A stretch of 64,000 nucleotides of DNA from Psychrobacillus sp. FSL K6-4046 (GTDB taxonomy: Bacteria > Bacillota > Bacilli > Bacillales_A > Planococcaceae), in contig NZ_CP152020.1 in the NCBI RefSeq assembly GCF_038624605.1, forward strand, positions 2,039,312 through 2,103,311, given 5' to 3'. The notes beneath the pieces were generated by a model. It did not search any database, was not told the origin of the DNA, and was given only the letters and a program-made list of their open reading frames with translations. The translations under genes were made by a program, and so were the position numbers. This document shows positions 26,581 to 35,743 of this stretch, piece after piece; within the stretch, counting starts at the first letter, position 1; each line of letters starts with the position of its first letter.

Positions 26581-27067
26581 TAACCTTTCTATCGTAAACC
26601 AAATATACGTAAGTTATTCCGTCAGATGTCTTCATTTCTTCCGACTTTTCAGTAAGTACCCATTCATCGGAGCTGTATGGTGGGAAGTAAGTATCACCTT
26701 TGAATGTTTGTTGAATGAAGGTGATATATAGTCTGTCCGCTTTTGGTAGGATTGCTCTAAAAATCTGCTCTCCTCCAATTACCATAACCTCGTCGTGGTG
26801 ACTCTTCGCCAATTCGATTGCATCCACTAAATTGTTTACTACCTCTGCTCCCTCGACTTTATAAGAGGAGTTTCTAGTAACAATTATACTTTTTCTACCT
26901 GGTAATACTTTCCCAATCGATTCATATGTATTCCGTCCCATAACCATTGCCTTACTCATTGTTTTTTCTTTGAAATATGCTAAATCACCAGGTATATGCC
27001 AAGGCAAGTCTTTGTTATAGCCAATTACTCGGTTTGGATCATGTGCTACGATTAGTGATATCATCAT
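26573..27067 (-). CDS. dfrA: Dihydrofolate reductase
   Basis: The 164-residue enzyme makes tetrahydrofolate with NADPH. Family signs are IVAHDPNRVIGYNKDLPWHIPGDLAYFK with the active-site acid in the D of GDLAYF, the VMGRNTYESIGKVLPGR cofactor region and the VIGGEQIF strand. Length is normal. It lies 11 bp after thyA and overlaps plsC, forming thyA-dfrA-plsC; thymidylate synthase consumes the folate that DHFR regenerates. ATG follows AAAGGAGAG. Confidence 0.96.
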   Translation of the reverse strand: MMISLIVAHDPNRVIGYNKDLPWHIPGDLAYFKEKTMSKAMVMGRNTYESIGKVLPGRKSIIVTRNSSYKVEGAEVVNNLVDAIELAKSHHDEVMVIGGEQIFRAILPKADRLYITFIQQTFKGDTYFPPYSSDEWVLTEKSEEMKTSDGITYVYLVYDRKVSE

Positions 27068-27078
27068 TATTCTCTCCT

Positions 27079-28023
27079 TTATACAGCAATTGGTGCTTTG
27101 ATTTTGGGATGCGGATCATAGCCTTCTATAGAAATGTCTTCGATTTCAAAATCAAAGATGGAAGCTTTTTCTTCATTTAAGACTAATGTCGGTAAAGCAC
27201 GCGGTGTTCGCGATAATTGTGTTTCAACCTGTTCAAAGTGATTCAAATAAATATGAGCATCACCTAAAGTATGTACGAAATCTCCAACTTCTAACTTACA
27301 TTCTTTTGCTATTAAATGAACAAGTAAAGCATAGGAAGCTATATTAAAAGGCACTCCTAAAAAAACATCAGCACTTCGCTGATAGAGTTGACAAGACAAT
27401 TTTCCGTTCGCTACATAGAATTGCATAAAAGTGTGACAGGGCGGTAATGCCATATCATCGACCTCAGATGGATTCCAAGCAGTAATGATATGTCGTCTGG
27501 AATCAGGGTTCTTTTGTAATCCATCGATCAAATTCGCAAGCTGATCAATCGTTTCACCGTTTTTGCCAGGCCATGAGCGCCATTGTCTACCATAGACAGG
27601 ACCAAGGTCTCCAAATTCTTCTGCGAAAGACTCATCAGATAGAATGTTGTCACAGAAAACCTTCATTTGTTGATCCACCAAAGCCTTAAATTCAGGATCC
27701 TTCGAAGCTCGTACACCAAAGTTTGTCATATCTGGACCATTATATGTATCACTATTTACCCACTTTTCAAATGCCCATTCATCCCAAATATGGTTATTGG
27801 CCTTAATCAAGGTTTTAACGTTGGTATCTCCCTTTAAAAACCACAATAATTCACTTACTATCAAGCGAAAAGCAGTTTTTTTAGTAGTCATAAGAGGAAA
27901 TCCTTTTGAAAGGTCAAAACGCATTTGATAACCAAAAACACTTTTTGTTCCCGTTCCTGTTCGATCACCTTTTTCAATCCCATGTTCCATAATGTGCTTA
28001 CATAAATCTAAGTATTGTTGCAT
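27079..28023 (-). CDS. thyA: Thymidylate synthase
   Basis: The 314-residue enzyme methylates dUMP with methylene-tetrahydrofolate. It shows [21 protein letters not shown], the nucleophile cysteine in [11 protein letters not shown] and the dUMP phosphate site [10 protein letters not shown], followed by [24 protein letters not shown]. The length is that of the longer ThyA type with an insert, not the 264-residue form. It is first in the thyA-dfrA-plsC operon. Confidence 0.97.
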   Translation of the reverse strand: MQQYLDLCKHIMEHGIEKGDRTGTGTKSVFGYQMRFDLSKGFPLMTTKKTAFRLIVSELLWFLKGDTNVKTLIKANNHIWDEWAFEKWVNSDTYNGPDMTNFGVRASKDPEFKALVDQQMKVFCDNILSDESFAEEFGDLGPVYGRQWRSWPGKNGETIDQLANLIDGLQKNPDSRRHIITAWNPSEVDDMALPPCHTFMQFYVANGKLSCQLYQRSADVFLGVPFNIASYALLVHLIAKECKLEVGDFVHTLGDAHIYLNHFEQVETQLSRTPRALPTLVLNEEKASIFDFEIEDISIEGYDPHPKIKAPIAV

Positions 28024-28048
28024 TTGCTTGCTCCTTTCCTTTTATAGC

Positions 28049-28072
28049 AAAAAAGCTCTCATCTAGGAGAGC
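28049..28072 (-). terminator. Terminator overlapping the ypjP stop codon
   Basis: On the minus strand GGCTCTCC-TAGA-TGAGAGC is followed by TTTTTT. The ypjP stop codon TAG (28063-28065) lies inside the hairpin, so translation to the stop can affect folding. Confidence 0.7.
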
Positions 28073-28638
28073 CATTTAGGTGGGGTGTTCTTAGACCAAT
28101 AAATTTCACCTAAAGCATAATGCTTTGAATATTTATCCTCTGCTAGGTGATAATGAAAATTAAAGTAGTAACCATCTAGCGGTTTTTTATCTGTTCTTAC
28201 ATGAAAACGCATCAAATCTTTTTTTGTAGTTTCATCAAAAATATGGAATATTTTTTCGTAATATTCTCCAGAAGGCTGTTCTGTTATTGCTAGATTAGCT
28301 GCTTTTTGGTCATCAACAGAAACCAATGTTGTATTAATTGCCTCTTGAATTCTAGGGAAAATAACTTCATCAAACTCATTTTGAATAACAGGGCCAATTC
28401 TCGCACCAAACTTAATGTAAGCTTGTTCTTTAGCGGCCAGAGTAATCTTTTCACTGTAATCAATGGATTCTTTAAGACTAACCTGGTCATACTCTACCGT
28501 ATGCTTCTCTGCAGAGACCGACTTCATCGGCACTTTGCTCTCTAACAGTTGCTCCCAAATAACATGGTTAGGTGAAATCAGTCCAAATGTTAGAAATGCC
28601 ACAGTAATAATAATCGATTTTTGGAACCATTTTTTCAT
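28063..28638 (-). CDS. ypjP: YpjP-family exported protein
   Basis: The 191-residue protein has an N-terminal hydrophobic signal or anchor (about residues 8-25). It matches the YpjP family, with IKFGARIGPVIQNEFDEVIFPRIQEAI and the C-terminal YYFNFHYHLAEDKYSKHYALGEIYWSKNTPPKWLS. The function is unknown. Its place directly upstream of thyA is the same as in B. subtilis, supporting the name. The terminator hairpin includes its stop codon. Confidence 0.85.
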   Translation of the reverse strand: MKKWFQKSIIITVAFLTFGLISPNHVIWEQLLESKVPMKSVSAEKHTVEYDQVSLKESIDYSEKITLAAKEQAYIKFGARIGPVIQNEFDEVIFPRIQEAINTTLVSVDDQKAANLAITEQPSGEYYEKIFHIFDETTKKDLMRFHVRTDKKPLDGYYFNFHYHLAEDKYSKHYALGEIYWSKNTPPKWLS

Positions 28639-28789
28639 GTTTAATCACCTTCAATTATGTACAATTTAGTAAAAGCAATATTATAAACATATACGAAATC
28701 GAGAACAAAAGGTTTCATCTTCCTAGTATTCATTGTACAATAAAAAGGGTAAACAATCAGTAGTTTTTTAAACTAAGGAGGAAATTCTT

Positions 28790-28867
28790 ATGAGCACAGA
28801 TATTATCATTGGAATCGGATTTTTATTTTTATTAGGTTATTTAACTTCTTTAAACTTCACGCACTGA
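28790..28867 (+). CDS. Tiny membrane peptide, 25 residues
   Basis: A short reading frame encodes MSTDIIIGIGFLFLLGYLTSLNFTH. It follows a textbook AAGGAGGAAA ribosome binding site eight bases upstream of ATG and ends before a strong terminator. The whole peptide is one hydrophobic helix with polar ends, so it should insert as a single-span membrane protein. It lies on the strand opposite its neighbours, as an isolated unit. No toxin-like antisense RNA or partner gene was seen. The function is unknown. Confidence 0.65.
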   Translation: MSTDIIIGIGFLFLLGYLTSLNFTH

Positions 28868-28894
28868 TTTAAAAGTAAATAGTTCATTATTCTA

Positions 28895-28940
28895 AAACAA
28901 AGAGGGAAGCGACTTGTATAGTCACTTCCCTCTTTGTTTT
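28895..28940. terminator. Bidirectional terminator between the tiny gene and ypiP
   Basis: A long stem pairs AAAACAAAGAGGGAAG with CTTCCCTCTTTGTTTT and continues inward as GACT/AGTC. The ypiP stop codon lies at its edge. Confidence 0.88.
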
Positions 28941-29718
28941 ATACTTCAATTATTCCGTAATGGAACTTAGAACTTAGTCTTGTCAGTCGGGTAAAACCAA
29001 AATCCTCAAACATAGGAGAGCGGAAATGCGCCTTTAAAACAACTCGTTTTTTGGCAACTCGCTTCGCTTGCTCGACCCACTCTGTATACAGAGTTCCAAT
29101 AGCCCCTATTTCTCTAAGGGCTTGAAAATTATTAGACTCGGCAATTTCCTCTTCAAACATTGGATCCATATACACAACGTCAAATGAGTTATCCTTTACC
29201 GTTTTTAAATAGTCTACTGCATCTTTATGAATCACTTGAATTCTTCGCATGGAATTTTCTAATTCACTAAATTCCGTTTCATAGCTTTTTAATCCTCGAT
29301 TAATAATATATGCAACCATCTTTTCCTTCTCTAGTGCAACTACTTTTCCTGGATTTCCTACTGTATAAGCAGCAATTAAGCTATCAGAACATAAACCAGC
29401 TGTAGTATCTAAAAACCTATCCCCCAACTTTAAGCCTGTTGCTTCAAGAAAAGGGTCTTTTTCCGCTTTTAACAGCCTTTTTAAACGAAAGGCTGCAGAA
29501 TTTGGGTGAAAGAAAAAAGGAGTGGTGGAACCATATGCAAAAAACTCCAGCCTTTCCTTACCAACTACTAAAACATCCGCTAACTGCTCGTTTTGTATTT
29601 TTTCCACTGACTTTTTCTTTCGGTCTATGAAGTTTATACATAAATCAGCAGCTATATCTTTTGCTACCCGAGTATATTCGGGATTCGTTCTTCCAGCAGT
29701 CGTTATAACTGTTTTCAT
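28939..29718 (-). CDS. ypiP: Class I SAM-dependent methyltransferase, YpiP (RsmJ-like)
   Basis: The 259-residue methyltransferase has the SAM-binding DTTAGLCSDSLIAA segment (near residue 104), an acidic ribose-binding position in VVALEKEK, and the catalytic-type motif VVYMDPMFEE. This set resembles the RsmJ group of rRNA guanine-N2 methyltransferases, but the true substrate in Bacillales is not established to my knowledge. Its stop overlaps the shared terminator. Gene order ypjP-ypiP-brxA matches B. subtilis. It directly follows brxA without a gap, so they are probably co-transcribed. Confidence 0.85.
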   Translation of the reverse strand: MKTVITTAGRTNPEYTRVAKDIAADLCINFIDRKKKSVEKIQNEQLADVLVVGKERLEFFAYGSTTPFFFHPNSAAFRLKRLLKAEKDPFLEATGLKLGDRFLDTTAGLCSDSLIAAYTVGNPGKVVALEKEKMVAYIINRGLKSYETEFSELENSMRRIQVIHKDAVDYLKTVKDNSFDVVYMDPMFEEEIAESNNFQALREIGAIGTLYTEWVEQAKRVAKKRVVLKAHFRSPMFEDFGFTRLTRLSSKFHYGIIEV

Positions 29719-30150
29719 TTAAGCAATTATGTCAGTGAGAACACCTGTCAGGTGGTCTTTGATTGTTTCCATAGAGTTACTTTCAATTTGCTCTCTAGGG
29801 ATAAAATAAGCTAATTCTCCATCCTTCCATATAGCAATGGAAGGTGAACTTGGTGGGACTTCACTAAAATAATCTCTCATAGTAGCAGTCGCCTCTTGAT
29901 CTTGTCCTGCAAAAACAGTAACAAGATGATTTGGTTTCTTTGGTAATTCGCCAATCGCTTCAGTAACAGCAGGTCTTGCGAGCCCCGCTGCACAACCACA
30001 TACCGAGTTAATCACTATTAATGACACACCTTCTTCTTTCATATGCTCATGCACTTGATCAGGTGTAGTCAGCTCTTTAAAACCAGCATTCGTCAGCTCA
30101 CTTCTCATTGGTTTAACTACTTGCTTCATATATTCATCATATGCGTTCAT
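29719..30150 (-). CDS. brxA: Bacilliredoxin BrxA (YphP family)
   Basis: The protein of about 143 residues has a thioredoxin-like fold and the CGC active-site motif in NSVCGCAAGLARP (near residue 50). It removes bacillithiol from bacillithiolated proteins during recovery from oxidative stress. FAGQDQEATATMRDYF and PSSPSIAIWKDGELAYFIPR are typical. ATG 30150 gives the family N-terminus MNAYDEYMKQVVKPMR; an upstream GTG adds six unlikely residues. It begins the brxA-ypiP transcript. Confidence 0.93.
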   Translation of the reverse strand: MNAYDEYMKQVVKPMRSELTNAGFKELTTPDQVHEHMKEEGVSLIVINSVCGCAAGLARPAVTEAIGELPKKPNHLVTVFAGQDQEATATMRDYFSEVPPSSPSIAIWKDGELAYFIPREQIESNSMETIKDHLTGVLTDIIA

Positions 30151-30674
30151 CTCTTCGCCCACTTTCACGTATGTTCAATTACCCATTCTTAAAAGGTATT
30201 CTATTTTCTATTCTACTTTTGTTTAAGTTTTTTTTCACTCATTTTTACTTATAGTACATTAACCTCTTGATAGTCTTGTGCTATATTTCCCTTAAATCCA
30301 TTTATTTTCTCAGGTTTTCGAAATAGAGCAAAGAAAATAATAAGAGCCAGTTCATTCGTACGAATCTAAATAGCTGCTACATAGCATTAAATAATCTTGT
30401 TTCTCTTTAAATAGGGAAAATAGAATTATTTTAGAATACTGAAATACTTTTATTTAGTGAAAGAAAATTAACTATGTTACTATTAAAATGAATGTATATC
30501 GACTTTTTTTGACATTTTTCAACATTTGCTCATCTATATGGATGACTAAGTATTAGCATAAACTTACTCGTATCCGTTCAAAATAAGTCTAATGATTTTG
30601 TATACATTTTAGAACCTTACGATGGATCTGCTACCTCGTAATTCAAACCAACTAGATGAGGGGCGAAATAAATT
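30151..30674. other. Intergenic region between divergent brxA and murE-like genes
   Basis: About 520 bp of AT-rich sequence with no credible ORF. It must hold divergent promoters. A TTGACA at 30509-30514 faces the murE-like gene, but the matching -10 region is poor. In B. subtilis ilvD follows at this place; here it is absent and the murE-like gene has taken its position. I see no repeat or RNA structure. Confidence 0.5.
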
Positions 30675-32126
30675 ATGAAACTAAATGAACTATTATCTTC
30701 AGTCGAGATTATTCCAACTCTAAAGACACAGAATATTCAAGTAAACGGGATTGCTTTTAATTCTAAAAACATTAAAGAAGGTTATTTGTTCGTCGCTATT
30801 TCAGGGACTCATTCAGATGGACATACGTATATTGAGGATGCTCTTACGAACGGGGCTATTGCCGTGGTCGGTGAACAGGAACTATTCTTAAATGAGGTTC
30901 CATACTTTCAAGTAAAAGATGCGAGAAAAGCATTAGCCTTTCTTGCTAGAACATTTTACAAAAATCCAACGAATAACAAAACAATAATTGGAATTACTGG
31001 AACAAACGGTAAAACTACTACTTCTTATATGTTGAAGCATATACTTGAGAGCCAAGGAATCTCCTGTGCTGTATTCGGGAGTATTTCTATTATTATTAAC
31101 AACGAAGAATATTCTTCTACTCATACGACATTAGATCCTCTGACTTTCCATGAACTTGCTGCAAAGAGCAAGGACCAAGTAATTATTATGGAAGTTTCTT
31201 CCCATGGTCTAGTGCAACAACGCGTAGAAGGACTTGAATTTGATTATTGTATTTTTACAAATATAGAACACGAGCACCTCGATTACCATAAAGATATGGA
31301 ATCATACTATTTAGCTAAACAATCGTTGTTTACATACTTAAAAAGCAATGGAAAAGCAATTCTTCTCTCTAGTAATGACTGGAGTGAGAGGCTTAATACA
31401 TATGTAAATTCACTTGGAAGAGAAGTTATTAAAATTAATGGAAGCTCTCCTACTTATACAATAGATATAGATAAAATTATCGAACAACAGACTGGCAAGG
31501 TTTTTTCTCTTACAACACAAATGCAAGGCGAGCACAATATTAATAATGCAGCTGCAGCCTTTGCTACAAGCGTTCATTTCGGGTTAGATCCCAAACGTGT
31601 TGAGCTAACGTTAAATAATTTCAAAGGTATTCCAGGACGTTATCAGTTATTTCCTCTTGCGAATAGTGCGACCGCTGTCGTAGATTACGCGCACACCGCC
31701 AATGCGTTTCACTATATTTTAGACACCGTAAAGTCACAGAACGCACGGATGATTTATCATGTTTTTGGCTTTAGGGGTAATCGAGATGTACAAAAAAGGG
31801 CAAGGATGATTGAAATGTCATTAAAATATGCAGACCGATGCATTCTAACATTTGATGATCTCAATGGGGTACCTGCGGAACAAATGATAAACGAGCTTGA
31901 GAATTTAGGGGCACATGAAAAGTGTGTGATATACCCTGATCGAACAGAGGCTATTAAATACGCTTGGGAAATAGCGGGACCAGGAGATTGGATAGTAATT
32001 ACTGGAAAAGGTAATGAAGCATATAAACAAAGCTATTCCCTCTCGACTAAATCTGATATTGACACATTAAATTATCTTTTAAGTACCAAGCATTCAGCAA
32101 AACCTGAAATAGAAAGCCTGTTATAG
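30675..32126 (+). CDS. MurE-like UDP-MurNAc-tripeptide ligase paralogue
   Basis: The 483-residue Mur ligase has all three domains: an N-terminal UDP-binding domain, the ATPase domain with GITGTNGKTTTSYM near residue 110, and a C-terminal domain with FRGNRD and TGKGNEAYKQ. SSHGLVQQRVEGLEFDYCIFTNIEHEHLDYH is MurE-like. However, the amino-acid recognition motif, DNPR in meso-DAP enzymes and DNPx in lysine enzymes, is replaced by TFDDLNGVPAEQMI. So it probably uses another amino acid or acts outside bulk peptidoglycan synthesis. It stands alone, not in a dcw cluster; a housekeeping MurE elsewhere is likely but cannot be seen. Confidence 0.85.
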   Translation: MKLNELLSSVEIIPTLKTQNIQVNGIAFNSKNIKEGYLFVAISGTHSDGHTYIEDALTNGAIAVVGEQELFLNEVPYFQVKDARKALAFLARTFYKNPTNNKTIIGITGTNGKTTTSYMLKHILESQGISCAVFGSISIIINNEEYSSTHTTLDPLTFHELAAKSKDQVIIMEVSSHGLVQQRVEGLEFDYCIFTNIEHEHLDYHKDMESYYLAKQSLFTYLKSNGKAILLSSNDWSERLNTYVNSLGREVIKINGSSPTYTIDIDKIIEQQTGKVFSLTTQMQGEHNINNAAAAFATSVHFGLDPKRVELTLNNFKGIPGRYQLFPLANSATAVVDYAHTANAFHYILDTVKSQNARMIYHVFGFRGNRDVQKRARMIEMSLKYADRCILTFDDLNGVPAEQMINELENLGAHEKCVIYPDRTEAIKYAWEIAGPGDWIVITGKGNEAYKQSYSLSTKSDIDTLNYLLSTKHSAKPEIESLL

Positions 32127-32170
32127 AAAGTTCTATTATTGAACTGTGATTTCTGAATAATGTCTATATA

Positions 32171-32218
32171 AAAAGAAAACAGACCTTGCATTAATTATGC
32201 TCAGGTCTGCTTTCTTTT
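32171..32218. terminator. Terminator between the murE-like gene and the 94-residue gene
   Basis: AAAGAAAACAGACCT pairs with AGGTCTGCTTTCTTT (one mismatch) around a large loop. It overlaps the 3' end of the converging 94-residue gene. Confidence 0.7.
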
Positions 32219-32475
32219 ACAGATGAATTGGTGCGATATTTTACCTTTGATACTGACATTTTATAATCGATAAACGCTCCGATAAAACCTACCGGTAAGC
32301 CACCAGCCAAAATAGACAATACAATAATGAATATGCTGATATTTTCTACTTTAAAAGTCAGCAGATACAAGGTTAAAAGAGTACCGGCGATCAGAAAAAT
32401 GGTTGTAAAATAGTATGTGATTTGGGTATTTTCCCGATATTTGTATTCTTTTTTCTTCACTTGGTCTTTACTCAT
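32191..32475 (-). CDS. Small two-helix membrane protein
   Basis: The 94-residue protein has a basic N-terminus, two transmembrane segments (about 20-42 and 46-70) and a basic C-terminal tail. The sequence between the helices (TFKVENISIF) is short, so both ends should be cytoplasmic. No family was recognised. It is a single gene; its 3' end lies within the terminator shared with the murE-like gene. Confidence 0.7.
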   Translation of the reverse strand: MSKDQVKKKEYKYRENTQITYYFTTIFLIAGTLLTLYLLTFKVENISIFIIVLSILAGGLPVGFIGAFIDYKMSVSKVKYRTNSSVKESRPEHN

Positions 32476-32686
32476 TTTGATCCCTCGTTTCGACTTTATG
32501 TTCTACTTATATTATTCACCTATTTTCCTGAATTTACACAACAACATTACAAATTAATATTACTTTTTTAATGAATCGATTTTGTTCGAGAAAAAACTGC
32601 TATATACAATAAAATTCCCCACATTTTAGTCTGTTAAACATTTAAAACGACAGTTATTACAATTTTCAATCTATTTAACTAAAAAA

Positions 32687-32720
32687 GAAGAGCTGGCGAT
32701 ATCCGCCAGACTCTTCACTT
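32687..32720 (-). terminator. Terminator of ypgR/cvfC
   Basis: On the minus strand GAAGAGTCTGGCG pairs with CGCCAGCTCTTC, followed by TTTTTT. It starts directly after the stop codon of the YpgR-like gene. Confidence 0.85.
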
Positions 32721-32724
32721 TTAC

Positions 32725-33837
32725 TCATTTTCTTGCCTCGCTCATTTGCTTCCAAACGGAGCCCTTTGCTTCTTCCCCTTCTGCAATACGGGCAATCGCC
32801 ATACGGATTTGAAGCTTAACTTCATATTCCTTGTCATCCATCGCTTTCTTTAAGGCTGGTAATGCATCCATATCTCCCACCTCATAGAAATACATAGCTG
32901 CTCGCCAACGAACTAATTTGTTTTTATCAAACAGCGCCTCTTCCATTGCTTTTGAAAATTGTACAAATCCTAAATCACTCATTGCATCTCCTGCAGTACG
33001 TCGAACCGATGCACTCTTATCTTTCAGTGCCATTTCTAAGTACGGAATGACTTTTTCATCTTCAATAAGACCAAGATATACAGTAGCAAGCCTTCTTATT
33101 GAAACCTGTTCATCCTGTATTGCTTTTGCTAGAACTGGGATATCTTCAACCTGTGGGTTAATAAGGTTATCAAGTAATTGGAACCTCTTCTCCCATTCAC
33201 TTATTTCAAATTCCTCCAAAGTGAACGGAACTCTTATAGGCTTTCTATCATCCTCGGCTTTGTCTTTGTCTGCAATTAGTTGCTCCAGCTTACTTTGGGG
33301 AAAGCTTGCCTCTAATTCTTTTACTAGCTGCTCACCAATTTCCTTTTGATCACCATATCGCACACCATAGTCAACCCATTTACGAAGCATAATATAATTT
33401 TCTTTATCACCCTCCATCGCTTCATCCAAAGCCTTGGTAAAGCGGGCAGATAAACCAAATCTTGACTCTGATTCACTATCAAATACTTTCACCTGAAGCG
33501 GGATTCCCTTGAATGATTGTACATGGACATATACTTCACCATAATGATCTAAAGGCTTTTCTTCAGTTTCCGCTTCATTTTCACCGCCAAATACATTTTC
33601 AATAGATGCTAAGATGGATTCCCAACTAAACTTTGCAATTCGTTCAATCGCTAAAAAGTCCGCAACGTGGTATACCCCTTTTACTCCTTCGATATCAAAT
33701 ATACGTTGTATTTCTCTTGGTGCGTCTTCTATATGATCCTTTTTATAGTTATAACTCTTCCCAAAAGGAAGCTCCTGGTCAACGACTACCTTCATCGTAT
33801 TCGGACTTGGCGTTGGTTCTATCGTCAATATTTTCAT
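32725..33837 (-). CDS. ypgR: YpgR / CvfC-like protein: Nfu N-domain plus HEAT repeats
   Basis: The 370-residue protein starts with an Nfu/NifU N-terminal domain (TIEPTPSPNTMKVVVDQEL, about 1-90). An HEAT-like repeat domain occupies the last 160 residues, with repeated units such as DKSASVRRTAGDAMSDLG, DKNKLVRWRAAMYFYEVG and DKEYEVKLQIRMAIARIAEG. Staphylococcal CvfC (conserved virulence factor C) has the same plan; the molecular role is unclear. It does not carry a CxxC cluster-binding motif, so an iron-sulfur scaffold role is unlikely. It lies 25 bp after the ABC-F gene, in the transcript ypgQ - ABC-F - ypgR. Confidence 0.88.
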   Translation of the reverse strand: MKILTIEPTPSPNTMKVVVDQELPFGKSYNYKKDHIEDAPREIQRIFDIEGVKGVYHVADFLAIERIAKFSWESILASIENVFGGENEAETEEKPLDHYGEVYVHVQSFKGIPLQVKVFDSESESRFGLSARFTKALDEAMEGDKENYIMLRKWVDYGVRYGDQKEIGEQLVKELEASFPQSKLEQLIADKDKAEDDRKPIRVPFTLEEFEISEWEKRFQLLDNLINPQVEDIPVLAKAIQDEQVSIRRLATVYLGLIEDEKVIPYLEMALKDKSASVRRTAGDAMSDLGFVQFSKAMEEALFDKNKLVRWRAAMYFYEVGDMDALPALKKAMDDKEYEVKLQIRMAIARIAEGEEAKGSVWKQMSEARK

Positions 33838-33862
33838 ATCTTATACCTCCAATATTATAAAA

Positions 33863-35743
33863 TCAGGACGAAACGATCTCTTCTAAATAAGACCATCTTT
33901 CTATTAGCTTCTCATATACTTCGTTTGCTTGATCTAATTGTTCGGTCAGTTGCTGTAACGATGTAAAATCAGAGCCTGTAGTTAACAGCTTTTGCTCCAA
34001 TTCTTCAATCAACCTCTCTGTTTTTTCAATATCCTCACTGATTGTATCCCATTCTCGTTGTTCTTTATAAGTTAGCTTTTTCTTTTCCTTCGTACTTTTT
34101 ACGGGTGCATTATCTTTCCTAACTTCCACTACTTTTTTTGATGTATCCTTAAGGTCTTCCAAATAATCCGAATAAATTCCTAACCATTCTCTAACTAAGC
34201 CATCTCCGTTTAGAATCCAAAGCTTTTTAGCAATACGGTCCAGGAAGAAACGATCATGAGAAATAGTAATAATTACACCAGGGAAAGATTCCATAAAGTC
34301 CTCTAAAACAGATAAGGTCTGAATATCCAGGTCATTTGTTGGCTCATCTAAAAATAGAACATTTGGCTGCTCCATTAACATTTTTAATAGAACTAAACGT
34401 TTTTTCTCCCCACCGGAGAGCTTGCCTATTTGCGTGCCATGTGTATTTAATGGAAATAAAAACCGTTCAAGCATTTGAGCAGCCGAGAATTTTTCTCCAG
34501 ATCCTACTTCTATTAGATTGGAGGATTCGCGTACATATTCAATCATTCTCATTTGTTCATTTAGTTTTGGAAGCTGTTGTGAGAAGTGCATCTGTTTTAC
34601 AGTCGATCCAACAACTACTTCTCCAGAGTCCATCTGAATCTCGCCTGCTAGCATTTTCAGTAAAGTACTCTTTCCAACCCCATTTGGCCCCACTATGCCA
34701 ACTCGATCTCCTGCCTGTAGGATAAACGAAAAATCATCTACAATGACTTTTGCATCAAAACGTTTAGAAATATTTTTACCCTCTAACACCTGCTTCCCTA
34801 ACCTAGTAGTAGCCATTTCAAGCTCTAGATTTAAAGCAGAATTATCGCGGTCCAGTTGTGAATCGATTTCTTCAAAACGATCTTTTCTTGCCTTTTGCTT
34901 GGTAGATCTAGCCTTTGCACCTCTGCGAATCCATTTTAGCTCATTACGATATAAATTTTGTAGCTTTTGCTGAGATGCAGCGTTCATCTCTTCACGAATC
35001 GCTTTAGATTCCAGATAATCTGCATAATTACCTGTGTGAGTATACAACGTTTTATCAGCAAGCTCATAAATATGAGTGGCTACTGTGTCTAAAAAGTAAC
35101 GGTCATGTGTAACAAAGATAATGGCCCCTTCTACTTTTTGCAGCATGTCCTGCAGCCAATCTGTTGACTCTTTGTCTAAATGGTTAGTAGGCTCATCTAA
35201 TAGCAATAAATCAGCCGGCTCTATTAACACTTTTGCAAGCGCGACTCTTTTTTGTTGGCCACCTGATAAATGTAAAATTGAATCTTCAAACTGCGTAATC
35301 CCTAGTTTAGTTAAAGCTGTTTTTGCTAAAGCATTTACATCCCATGCTTGTAGCTCATCCATTTTCTGCTGTAAGTCCATCAATCTATTTTGTAATTCAG
35401 TTGAATCGGAATTAGCCATTAAAGCGAGCAATGCTTCTTCATATTCTCTGTTGATCTTCAGAATAGGTGAATCTCCACTAAATACAGTTTGAAGGACCGT
35501 TTCTTCTTTTTCAAATACCGGTTGCTGTTCTAAGTAGGCAATTCGAAACTTGTTCGGATGGTCCCGATCAATAGAGTCTGCCTCAAGCTGTCCTGCAATA
35601 ATCGATAAAAAGGTCGATTTCCCTGTACCATTGATACCGATTAACCCTGCACGATTTTGATTATTAATTGTAAATGAAATATCTTCGAATAGCGTTTTCT
35701 CACCTACTGTTTTTGTAAGATTAGAAATGATTAAATGACTCAT
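33863..35743 (-). CDS. ABC-F ATPase, Uup/YfmR-like
   Basis: The 626-residue soluble protein has two ABC domains in tandem and no membrane part. The first has GINGTGKSTF and LSGGQQKRVALA; the second has GPNGVGKSTLL and LSGGEKKRLVLL. Both have Walker B with LFLDEPTNDLD-type endings. A charged linker precedes the second domain, and a C-terminal coiled coil (about 555-620) is typical of Uup and B. subtilis YfmR. ABC-F proteins bind the ribosomal E site and relieve stalling; YfmR helps on proline-rich stretches. Antibiotic-resistance ABC-F proteins differ in having a long interdomain linker. Its ATG overlaps the ypgQ stop by 3 bp. Confidence 0.93.
   Translation of the reverse strand: MSHLIISNLTKTVGEKTLFEDISFTINNQNRAGLIGINGTGKSTFLSIIAGQLEADSIDRDHPNKFRIAYLEQQPVFEKEETVLQTVFSGDSPILKINREYEEALLALMANSDSTELQNRLMDLQQKMDELQAWDVNALAKTALTKLGITQFEDSILHLSGGQQKRVALAKVLIEPADLLLLDEPTNHLDKESTDWLQDMLQKVEGAIIFVTHDRYFLDTVATHIYELADKTLYTHTGNYADYLESKAIREEMNAASQQKLQNLYRNELKWIRRGAKARSTKQKARKDRFEEIDSQLDRDNSALNLELEMATTRLGKQVLEGKNISKRFDAKVIVDDFSFILQAGDRVGIVGPNGVGKSTLLKMLAGEIQMDSGEVVVGSTVKQMHFSQQLPKLNEQMRMIEYVRESSNLIEVGSGEKFSAAQMLERFLFPLNTHGTQIGKLSGGEKKRLVLLKMLMEQPNVLFLDEPTNDLDIQTLSVLEDFMESFPGVIITISHDRFFLDRIAKKLWILNGDGLVREWLGIYSDYLEDLKDTSKKVVEVRKDNAPVKSTKEKKKLTYKEQREWDTISEDIEKTERLIEELEQKLLTTGSDFTSLQQLTEQLDQANEVYEKLIERWSYLEEIVSS

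Noticed and set aside
28790-28867. Type I toxin-antitoxin system
   Set aside because: The small hydrophobic peptide would fit a toxin, but no overlapping antisense RNA promoter or paired gene was seen.
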